Numbered from the stretch's first letter, positions 24,149 through 56,639 are shown. The stretch is 64,000 nt of DNA from Numida meleagris (GCF_002078875.1 NC_034409.1:60713244-60777243); one strand, 5' to 3'. Notes: generated by a model from the sequence alone, not told the origin. Made by a program: numbers and translations.

Positions 24149-25185
24149 GGCTGGTTGGAGCAGGAAACAAAAACAGAATTTGATTGTGTCTGAGGGCACA
24201 TGAAAAATGTGGGTGCTGAGAACTACAGTGGCAAAAGGCTAAGGAGTCACCATAGCAGCTCTAGTGTCAAGGTTGGGTGCTTAACACCAGTGGTATGTTA
24301 AATTATGAGGTCAGGGAGCTCATCTTGGGAGCCTCGTACTGGTGGTTTAGAAAGAGTACTGAGAGCTCAAGGGAGACCTAGTTCTGGGTAATTTGGGGAC
24401 TGTGAGTATGTGGTAGAATACAAGCAGAAGAACTGGGCTTTCAAAAGAACTTTTCAACTAAATAAAAGATCAAATTAAAAAGTTCTAAGTTGGCTCTAGT
24501 TCAAAACTCTGGCTTGTTAGGCACTGTAGTAGACTTAGAAACTCATATTTTCCATGAACATGGTAGGTTGACCCAGTGTTTGAGCAGGCACTTCCAGTTG
24601 AGTCTGAAACTCAGGAGCTGAACCTCAACCTGTTTTGTTTTTCCTTGTTTTCCAAATCCTACATGGGACAATGAATTCCTACCTCCATATACAACATCTG
24701 GCTGACAAAATGGTTGAGTAAAGCAAAACTGATGGGGCCGTTCCCAGAAGACGTGGATGTGCAAATATGGCCAGATGAAACACTGCCTGTAAGCAGTGTT
24801 TGGCAGCTTTGTCCTCCTTAGTTTTTAACACCTTCCTATTAGGGACATCAACAAAACGTGGGCAAAACAGTGGCCTTACCTTATTTAACCAAAAAAAAAA
24901 GGGTTCCCCCTACACGTGTGTGTGAGTTGCACCCAGTATATCTGATGGGTTCCTACTGGCAGTCCAGAGACTGTCTGCAATTTTGTAGTCCTTTCTGTGA
25001 GAGAGAACTCTTTAGCTCCCTATTGTTTGTGCTGTAATAACGTGTAAAGCTTAGTGTTAAGATAGGAATTCCTGTATTTACACGTAGTACTGTGGTAATG
25101 ACTGTATGTTACAGAAACCTTCTCTATATTGCTATGTTTTATTATGGATGTGTTTCCATCCTAAATAAACCCTTTTTTTTCCTCT
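24149..25185 (+). other. 3' untranslated region of the zinc-finger gene
   Basis: AT-rich non-coding sequence follows the stop codon and runs to the poly(A) signal near 25164. It holds no repeats that I recognise beyond a short A run near 24890. Confidence 0.65.
25164..25169 (+). terminator. Poly(A) signal of the zinc-finger gene
   Basis: AATAAA followed by a T-rich downstream element (CCCTTTTTTTTCCTCTGTATG), the classical arrangement for cleavage and polyadenylation. It lies about 1.0 kb after the stop codon and 356 bp before the DDX11 start codon. Confidence 0.75.
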
Positions 25186-25227
25186 GTATGATCCTGTTTT
25201 GTGTCACTGTGTGTGCATAAATGGGAA

Positions 25228-25402
25228 CGGAGAAGAGAAGGCTCCGTGGAGACTTTGTTACGGCCTTCCAGTGCGAGAGGGGAGCTTACACGTAGCAGGG
25301 GGCCGACTTTATACACAGCCCGGTAGTAACAGGACAAGGGGAGCTGGAAATAAACTAACAGAGGGGAGGTTTAGGTTAGATGTTAGGGGAAATCCTCCAC
25401 TC
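25228..25402 (+). repeat. CR1 LINE internal/3' fragment beside the DDX11 promoter
   Basis: AGAGAAGGCTCCGTGGAGAC, GCGAGAGGGGAGCTTACACG, then AACAGGACAAGGGGAGCTGG and GGTTTAGGTTAGATGTTAGG follow the CR1 ORF2-end to 3'-untranslated order on the plus strand. The copy is cut off before its 3' terminus and runs straight into the GC-rich DDX11 promoter, about 120 bp upstream of the ATG. Confidence 0.85.
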
Positions 25403-25524
25403 AGAGTCGGGTCGGCCGCTGGGTCCGCCCCTCCGGGCACTTTCCGCCGCGCTCGGCCGTCCCCCCGCGTCACGGGGAGCGGGCGGGGTTCCCGCGGCGC
25501 TCGGTTCGAAGCGGGAAGGCCGGG

Positions 25525-43946
<18,422 letters not shown>

Positions 43947-44202
43947 TGCAGACCAGAGGAGCGGGCTGTAGGTCAACTCTGTGAACCACACCTTCTGAAG
44001 AACACCCGAAGCAACGCACGTTCCTGTTTTTCTGTTCCAAGAAGTTTGTTAATCTTCTCTCTGCCCCCTTTGTTTGTTGTTCAGTGTGAGCACTTGGCCT
44101 TCCCCACCACTGCCATGAGGGAAACCCATTGCAGGAGTGACACTGGTGAAGGTAGCAGGAGGCTCCTATTTGTTTACAGCTGTTAAGGTTTTATTTAAGA
44201 CT

Positions 44203-44208
44203 ATTAAA
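44203..44208 (+). terminator. DDX11: Poly(A) signal of DDX11
   Basis: ATTAAA, the commonest variant signal, lies 257 bp after the DDX11 stop codon and is followed by T/G-rich sequence (TGTGGGGATTATGATTATTTTG). Confidence 0.6.
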
Positions 44209-44209
44209 T

Positions 44210-45150
44210 ATTTTCAACCCAGACACTTAAGTGTGGGGATTATGATTATTTTGACTGAACACATTATTTTTGTCACATAACCACCAACTTTAGAGGGGCC
44301 TGACGACCAAAGGAAGTTCACAATTCTTGTGGAATTTTTCAGCTGTTAGCTTTGTGGTAACAAGCCATTAGTTTGTATCATGTTGGAATTACACAGTAAG
44401 ACAGGTAAGATGTGGGGCAGCTCTTTAATCTCTTTCATTCTTTCATTCTACCTTACTTCAAGCTGGTACTAGATTGAAGGATTGAGTTGTTCTTTCAAGG
44501 GGAATAATCACGTTTAATCATAGGATTACTCTGTGCTTTTTACTGCATACAGGCTTTTCTGAACTCATAGTAACCTTCTGTGGAAAATGGTCAAACTTCT
44601 TTTTGGTGCAGCTTCCTAGAGGTTCTTTCCTGGGTCCTGAGCTTGGGGGTAACTGCTAACAACAGAGATGGCTGTATAATCCCATAGCTGCTCTTGGCTC
44701 TTTCTGTCATCACAAACAAGGCTGTTCAAAGAGGCTGTTCTGCCTCCTTGCCGGTTTCAGCAACTGGATGCTACCTCTCAATGCTCTTCACAGTGAAGAA
44801 AGCACTTAAATTTAGACATGGAGCTTGTACCTGCTCCCTCTGTGTTAATTGGCCCCACAGGGGCAAATGCAGCTGTATTCTGAGAAATTTCTGCTCTGAG
44901 TCTGCTGCCCCTTCTGGAGGTACAGAACTCCCAGTCTGGATGAGCTTTGCCTGAACCCCAGCAAAATCAGCAGCTTGAGTAGGGGGCTTGTAAACAGCTG
45001 GTGCCTTCCTGCCCTGCGATTGGTGGTGGTGGTGTAAGGTGAGCCCCAGCTTGAGCTGCGAGGAGACAGATGGGCTTTCCCTGAAGCTACTCTTAGTTGA
45101 GCACATTTCTCTCCTTTACCAGAGTAAAGGCTGCAAAGACCTGCTTCCTT
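44210..45150. other. Intergenic DNA between converging DDX11 and WASHC1
   Basis: About 0.95 kb separates the two poly(A) regions. I see no exon, repeat or conserved motif here. Confidence 0.6.
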
Positions 45151-45154
45151 GAGT

Positions 45155-45160
45155 TTTATT
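45155..45160 (-). terminator. WASHC1: Poly(A) signal of WASHC1 (distal)
   Basis: AATAAA on the minus strand, 625 bp after the WASHC1 stop. A second AATAAA at 45529-45534 lies 250 bp after the stop and could be used instead, so two 3' ends are possible. Confidence 0.55.
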
Positions 45161-45528
45161 GCAATTTTTCAGAAAGCAACAGCCAAAGAATCGCCATAAG
45201 CCAGGGAGAGAAAGAAACCAAGTACAGAGGCACCAGTAACTAGACTCTTCAATGAAAGGGACAGACAGACCCTCTTTTCCTCTCTTATTCACTCATCACT
45301 ATCCAGCTTCATCTTCAAGAACTCAGGACTTGCAACACCCAAACAAGCATGAGCTTCAGCAGGCAAGCAGCAGAAACAAACGCGGCAAGGACTGCTCGCC
45401 TGCCAGAGATGCTTCTGCAGTCATCACCAGACACATTAGTCAAGATCAAGGGCCCTTTAAATCAGGAACAATACTTGTTCTGATCCGTTAAGCGCAAGTT
45501 GCCCTACTGCCCTCCAGCTAAGGCAGGA

Positions 45529-45534
45529 TTTATT
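45529..45534 (-). terminator. WASHC1: Poly(A) signal of WASHC1 (proximal)
   Basis: AATAAA on the minus strand, 250 bp after the stop codon at 45785-45787. It is the nearer of two canonical signals. Confidence 0.5.
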
Positions 45535-45784
45535 GAATCACTGTGAGCTGCAGCAGCATTTTAGCTGGAATGTAGTATTTGGGGTGGAGAACAGCAGACA
45601 GCAGAAAACTCCTCATGGATAACAATGTGGCAGTGGTTGGTTCCTGCTCCTCCTCTTGTGGAAGAAATGACAGGGTGCCCCTCCCATGCCAGAGCCCACC
45701 CTCTGCAGATACTTCCAGACTGGTGACTCAAAGGTGCATAGTTCACAAGTCCTGGGATTCATGCTGATGCACAACTGCTATCAT

Positions 45785-48700
45785 CTACGACTCCCAGTCA
45801 TCCTCATCCTCTTCACCCGGGGGCTGCTGTGGGGGTGGGAGGGGTGGTATTGAGTCTGACATACGAGCAAAGGCACCAGCAGGACTTCCAGGAGCATCGG
45901 GATTTCCTGAGGCTCCTGGCCCTTTCCCTGAAATACCTGGGAGGAAAGGAAAAGCTCCAGTGAGTGGCACCTGGGGCCTGAGAGAACACACAGGCTTAGT
46001 GAAGGTGAGGTGAAACACAATGCCTCACAGCACTGTGCCCTCAGCAGCCAGGTGACCCAAGCAAGCAGAACTGCAATGTGCTTAAACAGCAGCACAGCTC
46101 CTTGCGAGGGCTGGTTTTGGCAAAGCTCCATCTGAGCAGGTCCATGCCCTCCCCTGCCCTCTGTGGGCAACACAGATGCCCTGAAGTTGAGCGAGGGGAC
46201 CAGCTCCCCTTGCACTGATGAAATTCTGAAGGATAGCGCTGTCTCACCCTCACCTTGCAGAGCCCCTCACTGGCAGCTTTCAGAGCCCATTAGCTACCTG
46301 GGGCACACAATCTCCCTCTGCTGTCTCCAGCTGGTCTTGAGATGGGAGATGCCCCTGACATCCCTCTGCAAATTCTCTCCCAGCCATGCCCTGGCACGTG
46401 GGCCGAGGAAGGAGTCTCTACCCCTTGTTCTGGGGCTGTGGCTGAGAACTGAGGTATCTGAAAAAGCCCCACCTCCTTCCTAGAGGGACAGAGCAGCCCA
46501 CCCTGTGTGACAGTACCTTTGCGCCTCAGCACCAGTTTGTTGAAAAGGTCTGACATCAGATCTCCACCTTGTCCCGTAGCTCTCACTGAAACAGAGCAAA
46601 ACCCCAAGAGTCATATGAGAAGGAAGAGTCAGCCTGAACCTAGCAGTAAGGTGAAAGCATTTTCTTGGAATAGTCTTTTCAGAGTAAGGAAAAATAATAT
46701 AGTCTTCAGCCTCATAACACACCCCCTATCCTCCCCTCCCAGTACAGCCCAGTTTCAAGTCAGGAAGCCAGGCACTGTGGGATAATAACAACATTAGCTG
46801 GGGAAATTTAAGTGTGGAACTGCTCCAAAAACGAGAGGGCTTGGGCATCTGCAGTCCCATTCTGCCAAATCAAATGTTTCAACACCCTCAGCACCCACCC
46901 AAACCAACGTGCTCTAACCAGCTCAGCTCTGTCCCTCTCTTGGCTCCAGAGATTCCTTTGCCTGTCCCTCATGCAGCACCTGTGAACTCCTAAACATGTC
47001 CTAAGACAGATTGGGTGTCCACCACGAACATGCACGCTTGCCTGGCAGATGGAGCGTAACAAATCCACAGAGCATTGTCTGAATGGGAATACTGAGGCCA
47101 ACCTGTAAGGAGAGAACACCACTCTGCTCTGTATAGTACTTGTGCTCCTGGATGCCAGTCTCCCTCCAGACCTACATCCCCCCAACCCAGGGCAGAGAGA
47201 AAGGAAGACTAGATTTGTAGAAGAGCCTCAGCACCTTGTTCTTGTTCCTTCTGCTTCTTCTTCTCCAGCTTCCTCTCCTTGACACTGCGGAGGTTGGCCT
47301 TCCCAATGCCCCCAGCCTGGCGAATGGACTCCAGGAGACTGGCACGCCCAGTTGAGGGGTTCACCACCTCCTTTGGGGCTCCCTGGACCGAAGCTACAGG
47401 GACAGGAAGGACACACATCAGCCCCGGGTACAGCTGCAAGCCCAGCCAAATCGCCACAGAAAGAGCTGCTCTGATGCCCTGCCATCTTCTTTTTTGGGAC
47501 TGTGAGCCTGACACAGACACCTTCAGTGACAGGCTCGCACTCAGCTCAGCCAGCAAGAGGCCTGCCAAGGTGAAACTGAAGGCTAAGAGGTCATTCTAGA
47601 AGGGGACTGAGGGCGTGAGCTGAAGCTAAGGAGTTGAGTTAGATACTGGTGGTGAAGCTGTGGAGACGCACAGCCCTTACCTGCAGGCATAGCCTTGCTG
47701 CTGTCCTCACTTGCTGTCCGGGCTGGTTCTGAGGCGGCTGTAGGCTGTGGCAGGGGCGGTGGAGGAGGCACAATGGTTGGTGTAACAGGAGGAGGTGGGG
47801 GTGGTGGCGGTGGGGGAGGTGGCAAGAGCCCAGGATCTTGAAGGTCTGAAAGATGAAAGAAGTTGCATCTGAACAGTCTCAGAGGACATCAATCTCAGAG
47901 CTTCCGCTGAGAGCGTTGCATGCCTCAGCAGCAACTGACACAAGTCCCTCAGCACGCACCACACAGTACAGCACTCTCACCCTGTACAGCATCTCTTACA
48001 GCAGACATGACCAAGGCAAGGCCTGAGATCCACTGCGTTCCCCAGCTCCATTCCCCAGCTCCATTCCACTGGGCCTGTTCAGCTCACCCAAGGGATTCCT
48101 ACCTTCCTGCCCTGAGGCCAGACCCTCCCTGCACACTGCTCTTTCACCTCTGCAGTCACCTGAGGTGAGGGGCCGAGTCGGGCCAGCACTTGAGCATGCT
48201 GCAGCTTTGACTCAGACCCAAATGCACCCATTCTGACCTCTCCACCAAGGGACTTTCTGCCTTGTATCCACCTTCTTTCAGCAAACCCCTCCCCACTTCA
48301 TCCTTCACAGGGTCCTGGGAATGGCGATTGGAAATACCTGCTTGTGAAGGCTCCACTGACTCAGTGCTGAAAGTGGGTAGCTCTGGAATAGCACTGCTTG
48401 GAGCGGATGGTGCGATGCCAGGGCCTAGGTCAGCACTGTACATGAGATCTGCAGCAATGCCAGGCAGGTCTGGCAGGTAGGATGGCACATCGATCTCAGG
48501 GACCTGCCCCAGATCTGGCACGTAGAAGTAATTTTCAGCTACCTAAAAGAAACACAAAATAAAAAGACAACGCAGTGAAAGCACTCATCTTCCGTTGCAG
48601 CAAGTAGGGGCACTGCAGAGAACAGCCTGGGTGGCGGTCAAGGCTGGGCTCATGGGTGGGCCTTGCTTCAGTGGCTGGCCCTCAGTTGGCCACACAACTC

Positions 48701-51700
48701 TGTGCTCTTGTTTGCTGAACACAATGCTTTCTCCTCCAGTCTGACCTGACAAGCTCCCAGCCTCCCTTCTCCAGCCCCAAACCACATTCAATCATACCAA
48801 TAAATCACACCAATAAAGCCCTAGGTACGGCCACTACAGGGTGTTGGGTAAAAGGTCAGCCATGCTGGGGCAGCATAGACTGGTGCCTTGCCTGCTTCAT
48901 GTCCACACCAAGCACCAACCCCAGGCTGGTTCAGGCTGGGGTTCAGGCTCATTGGCCTTTCCAATGGGGCATGAGCCATCCCCCAGGCACCTTCCAGCCC
49001 TGGCACCTCACACTCACTCCTCTAGAGGAGTTAGCACAAAAGAGATAGATGATCAAGCGATGGAGCCTCCAAACTCCTCTATAACTTTTAGGTCCAGCAG
49101 TAAGGTGAATCCATATTAGATGACACTTCCCACACCATCCAGCAAATGCTTGAGAGACACTTGCCAAGTTTGAGGGCTTTGGCTCATCCATTAAGCCCAA
49201 ATCAGGACTTCAGGCACAAAAATAGGCAAGGTCCTTCTGATAAGCAAGTTACCGTGCAGCCGTGTGGGGGGCATTCCCCTACTGTTCTCCACCCTACAAA
49301 AGCCTTCTCCTCCTCTCAGAAAGCTAAGAACATGCCCTTGAAGGGGAAGCAACTGCATCCCCTCAGCTACATCTCACCTGCCGGTCCAGCTGTCCCCTTT
49401 CAGTGATGGAGAGAGGAGCATCAAAGAGCTTCTCTTCTGTCTCTGTTTCCAAAGCCACATGGGTCTTGGTCACTGCTCCAGCTAGCGGATCCAGGAAAAC
49501 ATACTTCTTGTACCTAGGGCAGAGGGCAAGCATTTCAGCGAGGCCATCTCAACAGCGTTAGCCAAGAAGGACTTGAAGGAGAGCTCCCAACTTGCTCAGG
49601 CAGGTGGAACATGTTGGGCCCTCCCTCTGTCTCCTCCTAGCCCTTTTTCCTGTTTCTCTCCTCCACAAACAGGAGCCTATCAGTTCTCCACTCTTCCAGC
49701 ACACACATTCATCCCGCAGCAAAGCCCCACCACACTGCCACCATAATCTAGCTCTCCTCCCACTTTCTGGCCTGAGACTGCCTCAAAACCTTCAGCGAGA
49801 CAACAATCTCTCCAAGTGCCTTATTAATTAAGTGGAGGAGGAAAGAAAAAGAGGAGAAATAATCAGTGGCTTGGGAAGAAAGAGGAGGTTCAGCTGAAAG
49901 CTCAACAAGGACTTACAGAAGCTCTTCAGTGTGGGTAAGAAGAAGAGCCACGAGGCAAAGTCTGATGGGAAAGGAAACTGCAATGGAGATATTAAAGCCA
50001 TGACAGTGGTCAAGCGCTGCTGTGAGAAAGAGCAGTACCTAAGCAGGCACATAGGGCAGAGGACAAGCGGCAGCAGCTCTCAAGGCTGGTCAGAACTTGC
50101 ATGTGGATGACAGGAAAAAGCAAGGAAGTGTTAAGTTGGGTTGAAAGCAGGTGAGCGGAGGATTCCACTCATGGGGCAGAGTGAGTGAAAAAGGGCTGCT
50201 AGCTGGGAGCTACCAAACCCTATCCTATCAGGAATCTGCTAAGCAAGATCCCTAGGAAAGCAAGCAGCACTGCTGCCCTGGGGCAGGGATAGCTCCTCTG
50301 AGCACAAGCAGAGACAGGTGGCCAGCATGGTACTGAGCCAGCTCACAAGTTCTCCGTGGTGTTGAAGAGCAGCAGGGAGCTGAGGGAGCTGATGTTCCTT
50401 GGGAGGCTGCCAAGACCTTCTTCTGCATCATCTTCCTGGTGAATTTTGGTGTTCACACACACAGGGAAATACTTGAGCTTCTCCTGCAAGAGGACAGATA
50501 ACGAGTAGCAAAACACTAAAAGCAGAGCCAATGGGACAGCTCCCCCCAGCCACCAAAACCCACACTACTGGTTCCACTATCAAGTCTGGGAACCCTACCT
50601 CTCCCTCTCTACCTCCCTTTGAGCAAGAAAGCACATGGACAACACTGCAACCCCAGGTTACAAATATCATCCATTCAGGTTCATGGAATCTGCTTTTGGT
50701 GCCACAGATGGGTTATACTGAGTTGGTGTTTCAGTAGCAAGAATCCACCAAAATAAAACAACCATTTGGGCTCCATAACCAGAGGGAGGGATTGAGCATC
50801 TCTGTCTGAACAAGCCATTTGCTATAGTGTCTCCAGCTGGGCGATACCAGATATTTTCATGCAAGCAGAGTCCTCAAACATCTTTATTACCTCCCCTCTG
50901 CTGCCTTCACTTGATGTTTTAGGAGAGGTGATCCCACTAGTGGGGTATGCAGAGAAGGCAAAGGAAGGTTAGAGAAAAATCGCATGCCTTCACTAGGCAA
51001 GAGATCAGGCAGAAGGGAGCGCGCAGGATGGAACGTGCCAGATGGTTTTGCAAAGCCTGAGGGATTTGCAGGAGTTTTCAACTCTAATGAACTGAAATCT
51101 CCTCTCTCTTGGTTCTAAAACTTCATGCATAATATATAGAACTCCCTTTAGAAAAGAACTTATTACATCTGAACTGCTTGACTTTTATAGAGCACAGGAA
51201 TTGCCATCCCAGATCAGACCAGCATTTCAGCTAGCGTGACAGCACCCGCTGCCAGATGCTCTGGGGGATGATGTTCAGTGACCACAACACACTGCTGCAT
51301 GCACGACACCACAGGGAGGAAAGGAATTTGTCCCTGAACCCAGAGAAAGCCTATGTAACAAAAAACTCTCATCCTAGACCCCTCCCCACATCCCTCCTCA
51401 GCACCTTCACAACTCTTTCTTCAGTCAAACTGGGACAAGCAGCAGCCTCGCAGCTCCATGCTGATACAGCTTCACACGCCGTCCACAGCCTTCTATTGAC
51501 TCGCTACTTCCAGCATCATTAGATGTACCTTGTACTTGTAGGGGGGAATTGGAGACCATTGCTGGTTCCGTTTTAAGACCACAGCTCAGCAACATAAGCA
51601 ATTTCTCCTGATGGAAATTTCAGGTTTGCATTTGATAGTCAGAAATCCTGGGAAATGGCTTAGTCACAGCTCAGCATATCCACTAAAAGTTTGTATGGTG

Positions 51701-53185
51701 CTCTGAGTCTACAAACGCTGTAAGAAAACACTGGGAGGTTTTGATTTTTTTTCTTCCCCTCCAAATAACAGATTCCAACTTGTGAAAAATACACTGAAAT
51801 AAACACTTTGCATTTCTGCAGCAGCAAGTAGGCAAAAACACATGCGTAATTTGTTATTTAGAGACTCTAGTATCAGAGGCCCAGAAATAAAGGTCCCTTC
51901 TGATCATTAATATTCATTTTACAGCGTTTAATTTTTTAAGCATGAGGGAGTACTGACGTTTTTGCTAGAACTGTTCACACACACTTAGCCCTCAAGTCAA
52001 ATATTTTTTTTTTAATTCTCTCTTTGTAGATTTCAATTAGCATTAGAAAACTGTGCGTCACTTTAAGGGTGGAGCGAGAAACCAATCGGTACCTACATTT
52101 ACTTGTAAGTCTAATCTAAGGCAGTTGTAAAAGCACAAAGCGTATTACTCTGAAATGTAAATCCTTTTAATTTAAATGCCAAAGTGCGAGGCTTAAAATA
52201 TCTAGATCTGTTTTGATATTTAGAATAGGTACCTGCCATCAATAATATCCTGCAACTGTGAATTCTGCAAGTTGACGCATCATTTAAGGATGAGTTTTCT
52301 TAAAGTGACATGAAGACCGTAAGCCAAAGGTTCAGCAGCCTCAATGTACTGAAGTCATGGAGTGTGCCTGAATGCTCAAACACCTGAATGTGGTGATTTG
52401 GCACCTAGCAGGATTGTGTAGGGTGCACTTCCGGACACTTTTCTTCCTAAGAGCCTATGGTTAACAATATATAAGTCACTCTGGTTCTAAAGGTTTAATT
52501 AAACGTCCATTCTTGTGCTGGGAAATGAAGGGATGCATCAGAAACCCCCTTCTCTCTCATGCTAATGGAGGCTAGCCAGAAAAGCAGATAAAGGTTAGGA
52601 AGGGTCTGCCCTCACCCATGGTGGACTCTGAAGAGCTCACAGGGACAGCTCAAGTTACTGACACTGCTGGAGTCTAATGAGGTGTCTCCAGCAATCTGCA
52701 GCTCTCCCCAGTCCCAGATGGACTGTGTCTCCCACACTCTGGTGGAAGACCCTGTTTTCCAGCCTCCCGAAGGGCACCTCAGCACTCAGACACATCCCAT
52801 CCATAAAGGCAGTGCCCACACCTCAGAAGCCCTAAAAGGCTGCAGCCAGCTCACATTTAAATGTGCCTAGCTGCTAGCACAGCCACATGCCAAGCAAGTG
52901 AATCAGGCTTACCACGAGGACCCCATCTCCAGTATTCCTATCTATCAGTGCTTATGTTACCAACCTGTGCCTCTGTCCTCTCACCAGCTGAGTCTTCATT
53001 TGCTTGTGGAGCGGAGGGCAAAAGAGAATTTCCCAGAAGGGAAGCATTTTTTAAATAAAATTGCAGAATCACATCCAGTTCTAACTCAAATGCTTTTGCC
53101 CCAGAGCACAAACCCTAAGCACTCAGAACAGGCCGCCATTACTTACCCTCAAAATGACAGGAGCAGAGCTTGCTTTCCTGACGGG

Positions 53186-53226
<41 letters not shown>

Positions 53227-55581
53227 AGTGAAGTTAGCAAAGGCCACTGTGACTGCTCCCAGCAAAGAAACCCTCATTAGAAGTGAAAACAGGCGGTGAG
53301 CCTCTGCTGAAAGCCCTGAATAATTGAGGAGGGTATAAATGCAAACATTAGACTTCTCTCTGTCACATTTCATTACTGCAAGGCACATCAGGCTCATGCT
53401 CAGCTGTGGTTAAGAAGGCCCTGTCCCCTGGATGGTGTTCGGACCACAATGAGCCCCGCTGCACAGCAGCTGCCACTCTTGCAGGCCCTTCTATCTTTCA
53501 TAAGCTGACAGCCACTTGTCAGCACAGCACTGTCCTACCCCACAAAAGAGTTGTGGGTGACAAAGCCACAGGCCCTCCCAAAAAAGAAACAGTCCAAAGG
53601 GAGAACTGAGTCGCAGGAGGAGGGGAAGAAGCACAAACATCCTTTGGATCTGCAAAAATCCCTGTGGTGATGGCAGCCTTAATCATGGAGAGCAGAACTC
53701 TGCAATGGTACAGAGATCGCCTGGCTGAGGGAAGGGGTGGCACTGCAGGTGAGTGAAATAGGCTGCAAGGAGGAGCATGCAGAGCTTACCAGCAGGCCAG
53801 TCGAACGGGCACGCCATTTGCTCTTCGTGGGGCGCTGCCTCTACCAGCTGATTCTCTTTTCAGTGTCCTCCCTGTGTGAGGGGCTGTACATCAGTACCAG
53901 TCCCTCCTTTGCCAATGCCTGTGTACCTCTGCTCCCCACAGGCTGTTTGATAGGACGGGGCCACCAGACAGCCAGCACAACAGCAGCTGGCTTGCCCCGG
54001 CCGACCGACAACAGGTCCCATGCAGCTGTGCCCTGTGCTACTGCCAGGCCTTGAAGGATGCACAAACCCTGCTCAAGTGCGCCAGCTGTCCATTCGGCCA
54101 GCAACCCCCCTTCCCGGCCTGGCTGAAATATTCATAACTACCTCGCTGTATAGAGGCCTCAACTCCATTAAAACTCAAGAAAGTTTAGTGCGATAAAACA
54201 TTCAGTGGTAGGTTTATTTTTGGGCCAAGGCATACAAGGATGAAGAAGCAAGTCTATTAAAGGGAAGAGAGCAGGGAAGCTGCCAGCTTGAACCCTGACC
54301 TGCCAGGAAGAGCATATCTGCTACTCCTGGCATAGCTCACATGCAGTAACCTTTAAAGACAGCAACTTGTCCTCTCTTCCTTCCAACCCAGGCAAGGAGA
54401 CTTTGACCCACGCTGCTGGGGCGTTCCTTCACATCAAACCTATCGCTTCTCAGACCTCCTTAAGAAGCATCTCCCTGTCAGTCAGTACACAAACAAAAAG
54501 GGAACGTGACACCACCACCTCCTTCAACACTACCTGTTGCAGACAACAGCTGTTCAGCTCCCCATCTACACCTAAAACTCTGCTTCATCAAGGAGACTTC
54601 TCTTTACTTGTTCATCTCATGGTCTTTTCTTCACCTCCTTACCTGCAAGGATTTTTCATCTAGCATTCGGTGCTTGCTCTGGATCTTGTGTCTTGGCCAT
54701 TTCTGTTTAGCTGGGTCTTCTGCACCAGCAAAAATCGAACAGTACTCCTGCAGCCGTTCAGGGGCAGGATATTTGGCACTGGAAAATACCTGTAGAGAGA
54801 CAAGGAGGGATTTCAAAACGCCAGCAACTAAGCAATCTTCTGCTACGGAAACACGTGGAGTAGATTAAGGCTGCCTATGGGAATGGAGAGCCTTGGAGTC
54901 AACGGGCTCCTAAGGGTTCTTTCTACAGAACCCATCACGTGGACCATCCATTTTAAAGGTTGAAGTGCCAAAAATTTGCTCTGTGTAAGAAGCAGGAGGC
55001 CACAGGCAAAAAGGCTTCTGAAGTGCAGGAAGGTAACTAGAAACACTGTATTAAATACAGCAGGAATGGTAAAAAGAAGACTTCCACCAGTTTTACACAG
55101 GTCATGCAGATAAACATGCACTGAAGGGGAGGCTCTCTAACAGCAGCTTCTATTCAAATAATGCAAGATTGTAAGATCATGAAATGAGAGGATGTTGGGC
55201 ATAGCAAAGCACAAAGCCATTCTGTTTCAAAGGTAGTAGCTAAGGCAACTTATATAGGCCTCATACGGCCAGGAGCTGGGTGGTCCATGGGTTTAAGAAT
55301 CATTAACTGGCCTTGTCAGAATGGGGATTCTCATCACAACTCCTGCTCGACAGCCAGGCACAGAGAAGCGGATGGGCAGCATCTGTTTTTCTGCAGAGCT
55401 TATTTCAGGGGTAAAGACAGAAGGTGGAAAGAAGGAGGGAGGCCATACAGCCTCCATTGGAGTCACTACCTTAATAGCCTTCTTGCTGCCCTTGATCTTC
55501 TCAATCTTTGCTTGTGCGAGCGTGACTCTCTCACTGATTGCCTGAAGCTGTGCCCGGCTGGTTTCCACCCGCTGAGAGATC
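45785..55581 (-). CDS. WASHC1: WASHC1 (WASH complex subunit 1), 9 exons, 5' exon missing
   Basis: Minus-strand exons: 55581-55470, 54789-54643, 50483-50347, 49513-49378, 48542-48338, 47845-47681, 47393-47235, 46585-46517, 45936-45785. Phases agree and they encode 426 residues plus stop, colinear with human WASHC1. The product is the Arp2/3-activating subunit of the endosomal WASH complex, which builds branched actin on sorting endosomes. In order it shows the end of the WASH homology domain ([17 protein letters not shown]), the middle region with [17 protein letters not shown], a 12-proline run with further PPPPPL, the WH2 actin-binding motif ([16 protein letters not shown]), the central helix ([14 protein letters not shown]) and the acidic tail ending EDEDDWES, whose Trp contacts Arp2/3. 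The exon at 55581 starts in phase 2 (completing an Arg), so one upstream coding exon of about 50 codons is required. I cannot find it up to 64000. No lesions are seen. Confidence 0.95.
50500..54640. other. WASHC1 intron, no gene seen
   Basis: The intron between exons 54789-54643 and 50483-50347 contains the TG microsatellite and otherwise no recognisable coding or repeat sequence. The AT-rich block at 51.7-52.5 kb has no clear family. Confidence 0.55.
53188..53226. repeat. (TG)n microsatellite, about 19 units
   Basis: An uninterrupted GT/TG dinucleotide run within WASHC1 intron sequence between the exons at 50.4 and 54.7 kb. It is likely to be length-polymorphic. Confidence 0.97.
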
Positions 55582-56639
55582 CTAAGGAACAAGGACATTG
55601 CTAAAGGGTAAGCATCCAAAGCCAGAGATTATTTGGCAAGAGCCAGTGGCCACACCAAGGGGAAGGATGCGAGTCTCAGCGGTCTGGCTTGTTTCCCAAG
55701 GCAAAACAGTTCTGAGTGAGATACTCTTGTCTTGGTCCCATTAGGAGTTTCTCATGTGCTCCAACATGCAACAAAGACTAGTCTGTGACTTTCTGCACAA
55801 CACTCTCTTCACTGACTGAGGCACAGCACAGTAAGATGGAGAACTGCAGGACACCAGAGCGCAGAAAACCCCGTGCCTCACTGCAGATACAGCTAATAAG
55901 AAAGCCACAGCCAGTTATCACTGACAACAACCTTCTCAGAAGAGACCCTCCTCCTCCTCCTCGGTGCATCTCCACTCCTAGCTCAAACACTAACAATTGC
56001 TCTGAAACTTCATCGCTTTAGCAAAACCAGCACAGAGTATTTTTATGGCTACGCAATTTTTCAGGAGACATAGTACTTCATTTCAGCATTGTTTTGTAGC
56101 AACGAGTTCCAGTGAACCATTTTGTGCCTGTAAAAATCAATCCCGGCATTATCTTTAAATTCCACCTCCAAGTACCCCACATTTAAGCTGAGAACTCCTA
56201 TGCCCCTTTTTTTCATTCTGTCTGTATAACTCCTTTTAGTAACAAAGTTGACTTCAGCACTTTCCAGCTCTACCAAAGCTGTCTTTTCGAGTATTTTCAC
56301 CCAGTGCAATGCACTCTCTCAGTACAAAAATGGACTCTACTAAAGGCTCCTGCTGGCTGCAGCTAGAGAAAAAACGAAATATGAGCAGCCAGCTCACCTC
56401 CTTTCATTCTGAAAGATCCCCACTTCTTTCTCTAGCCAGCTTTAAGTGTTTCTGCTTGCTTATAACCACACACCCCTCTTTCTGAAGGCATGAAAATGCT
56501 TCCTTGTGCACAGGGCAGGAGAGCAACACAGCCTGTTCTACTCTTTTTCGAGTGGGAGATGAGCAAAACTGAACCTCATGAGATCCCGCCTCTCCGTAGC
56601 ATCCTCCACTTCTCCATCCTTTTATTTTAAATACAGCCT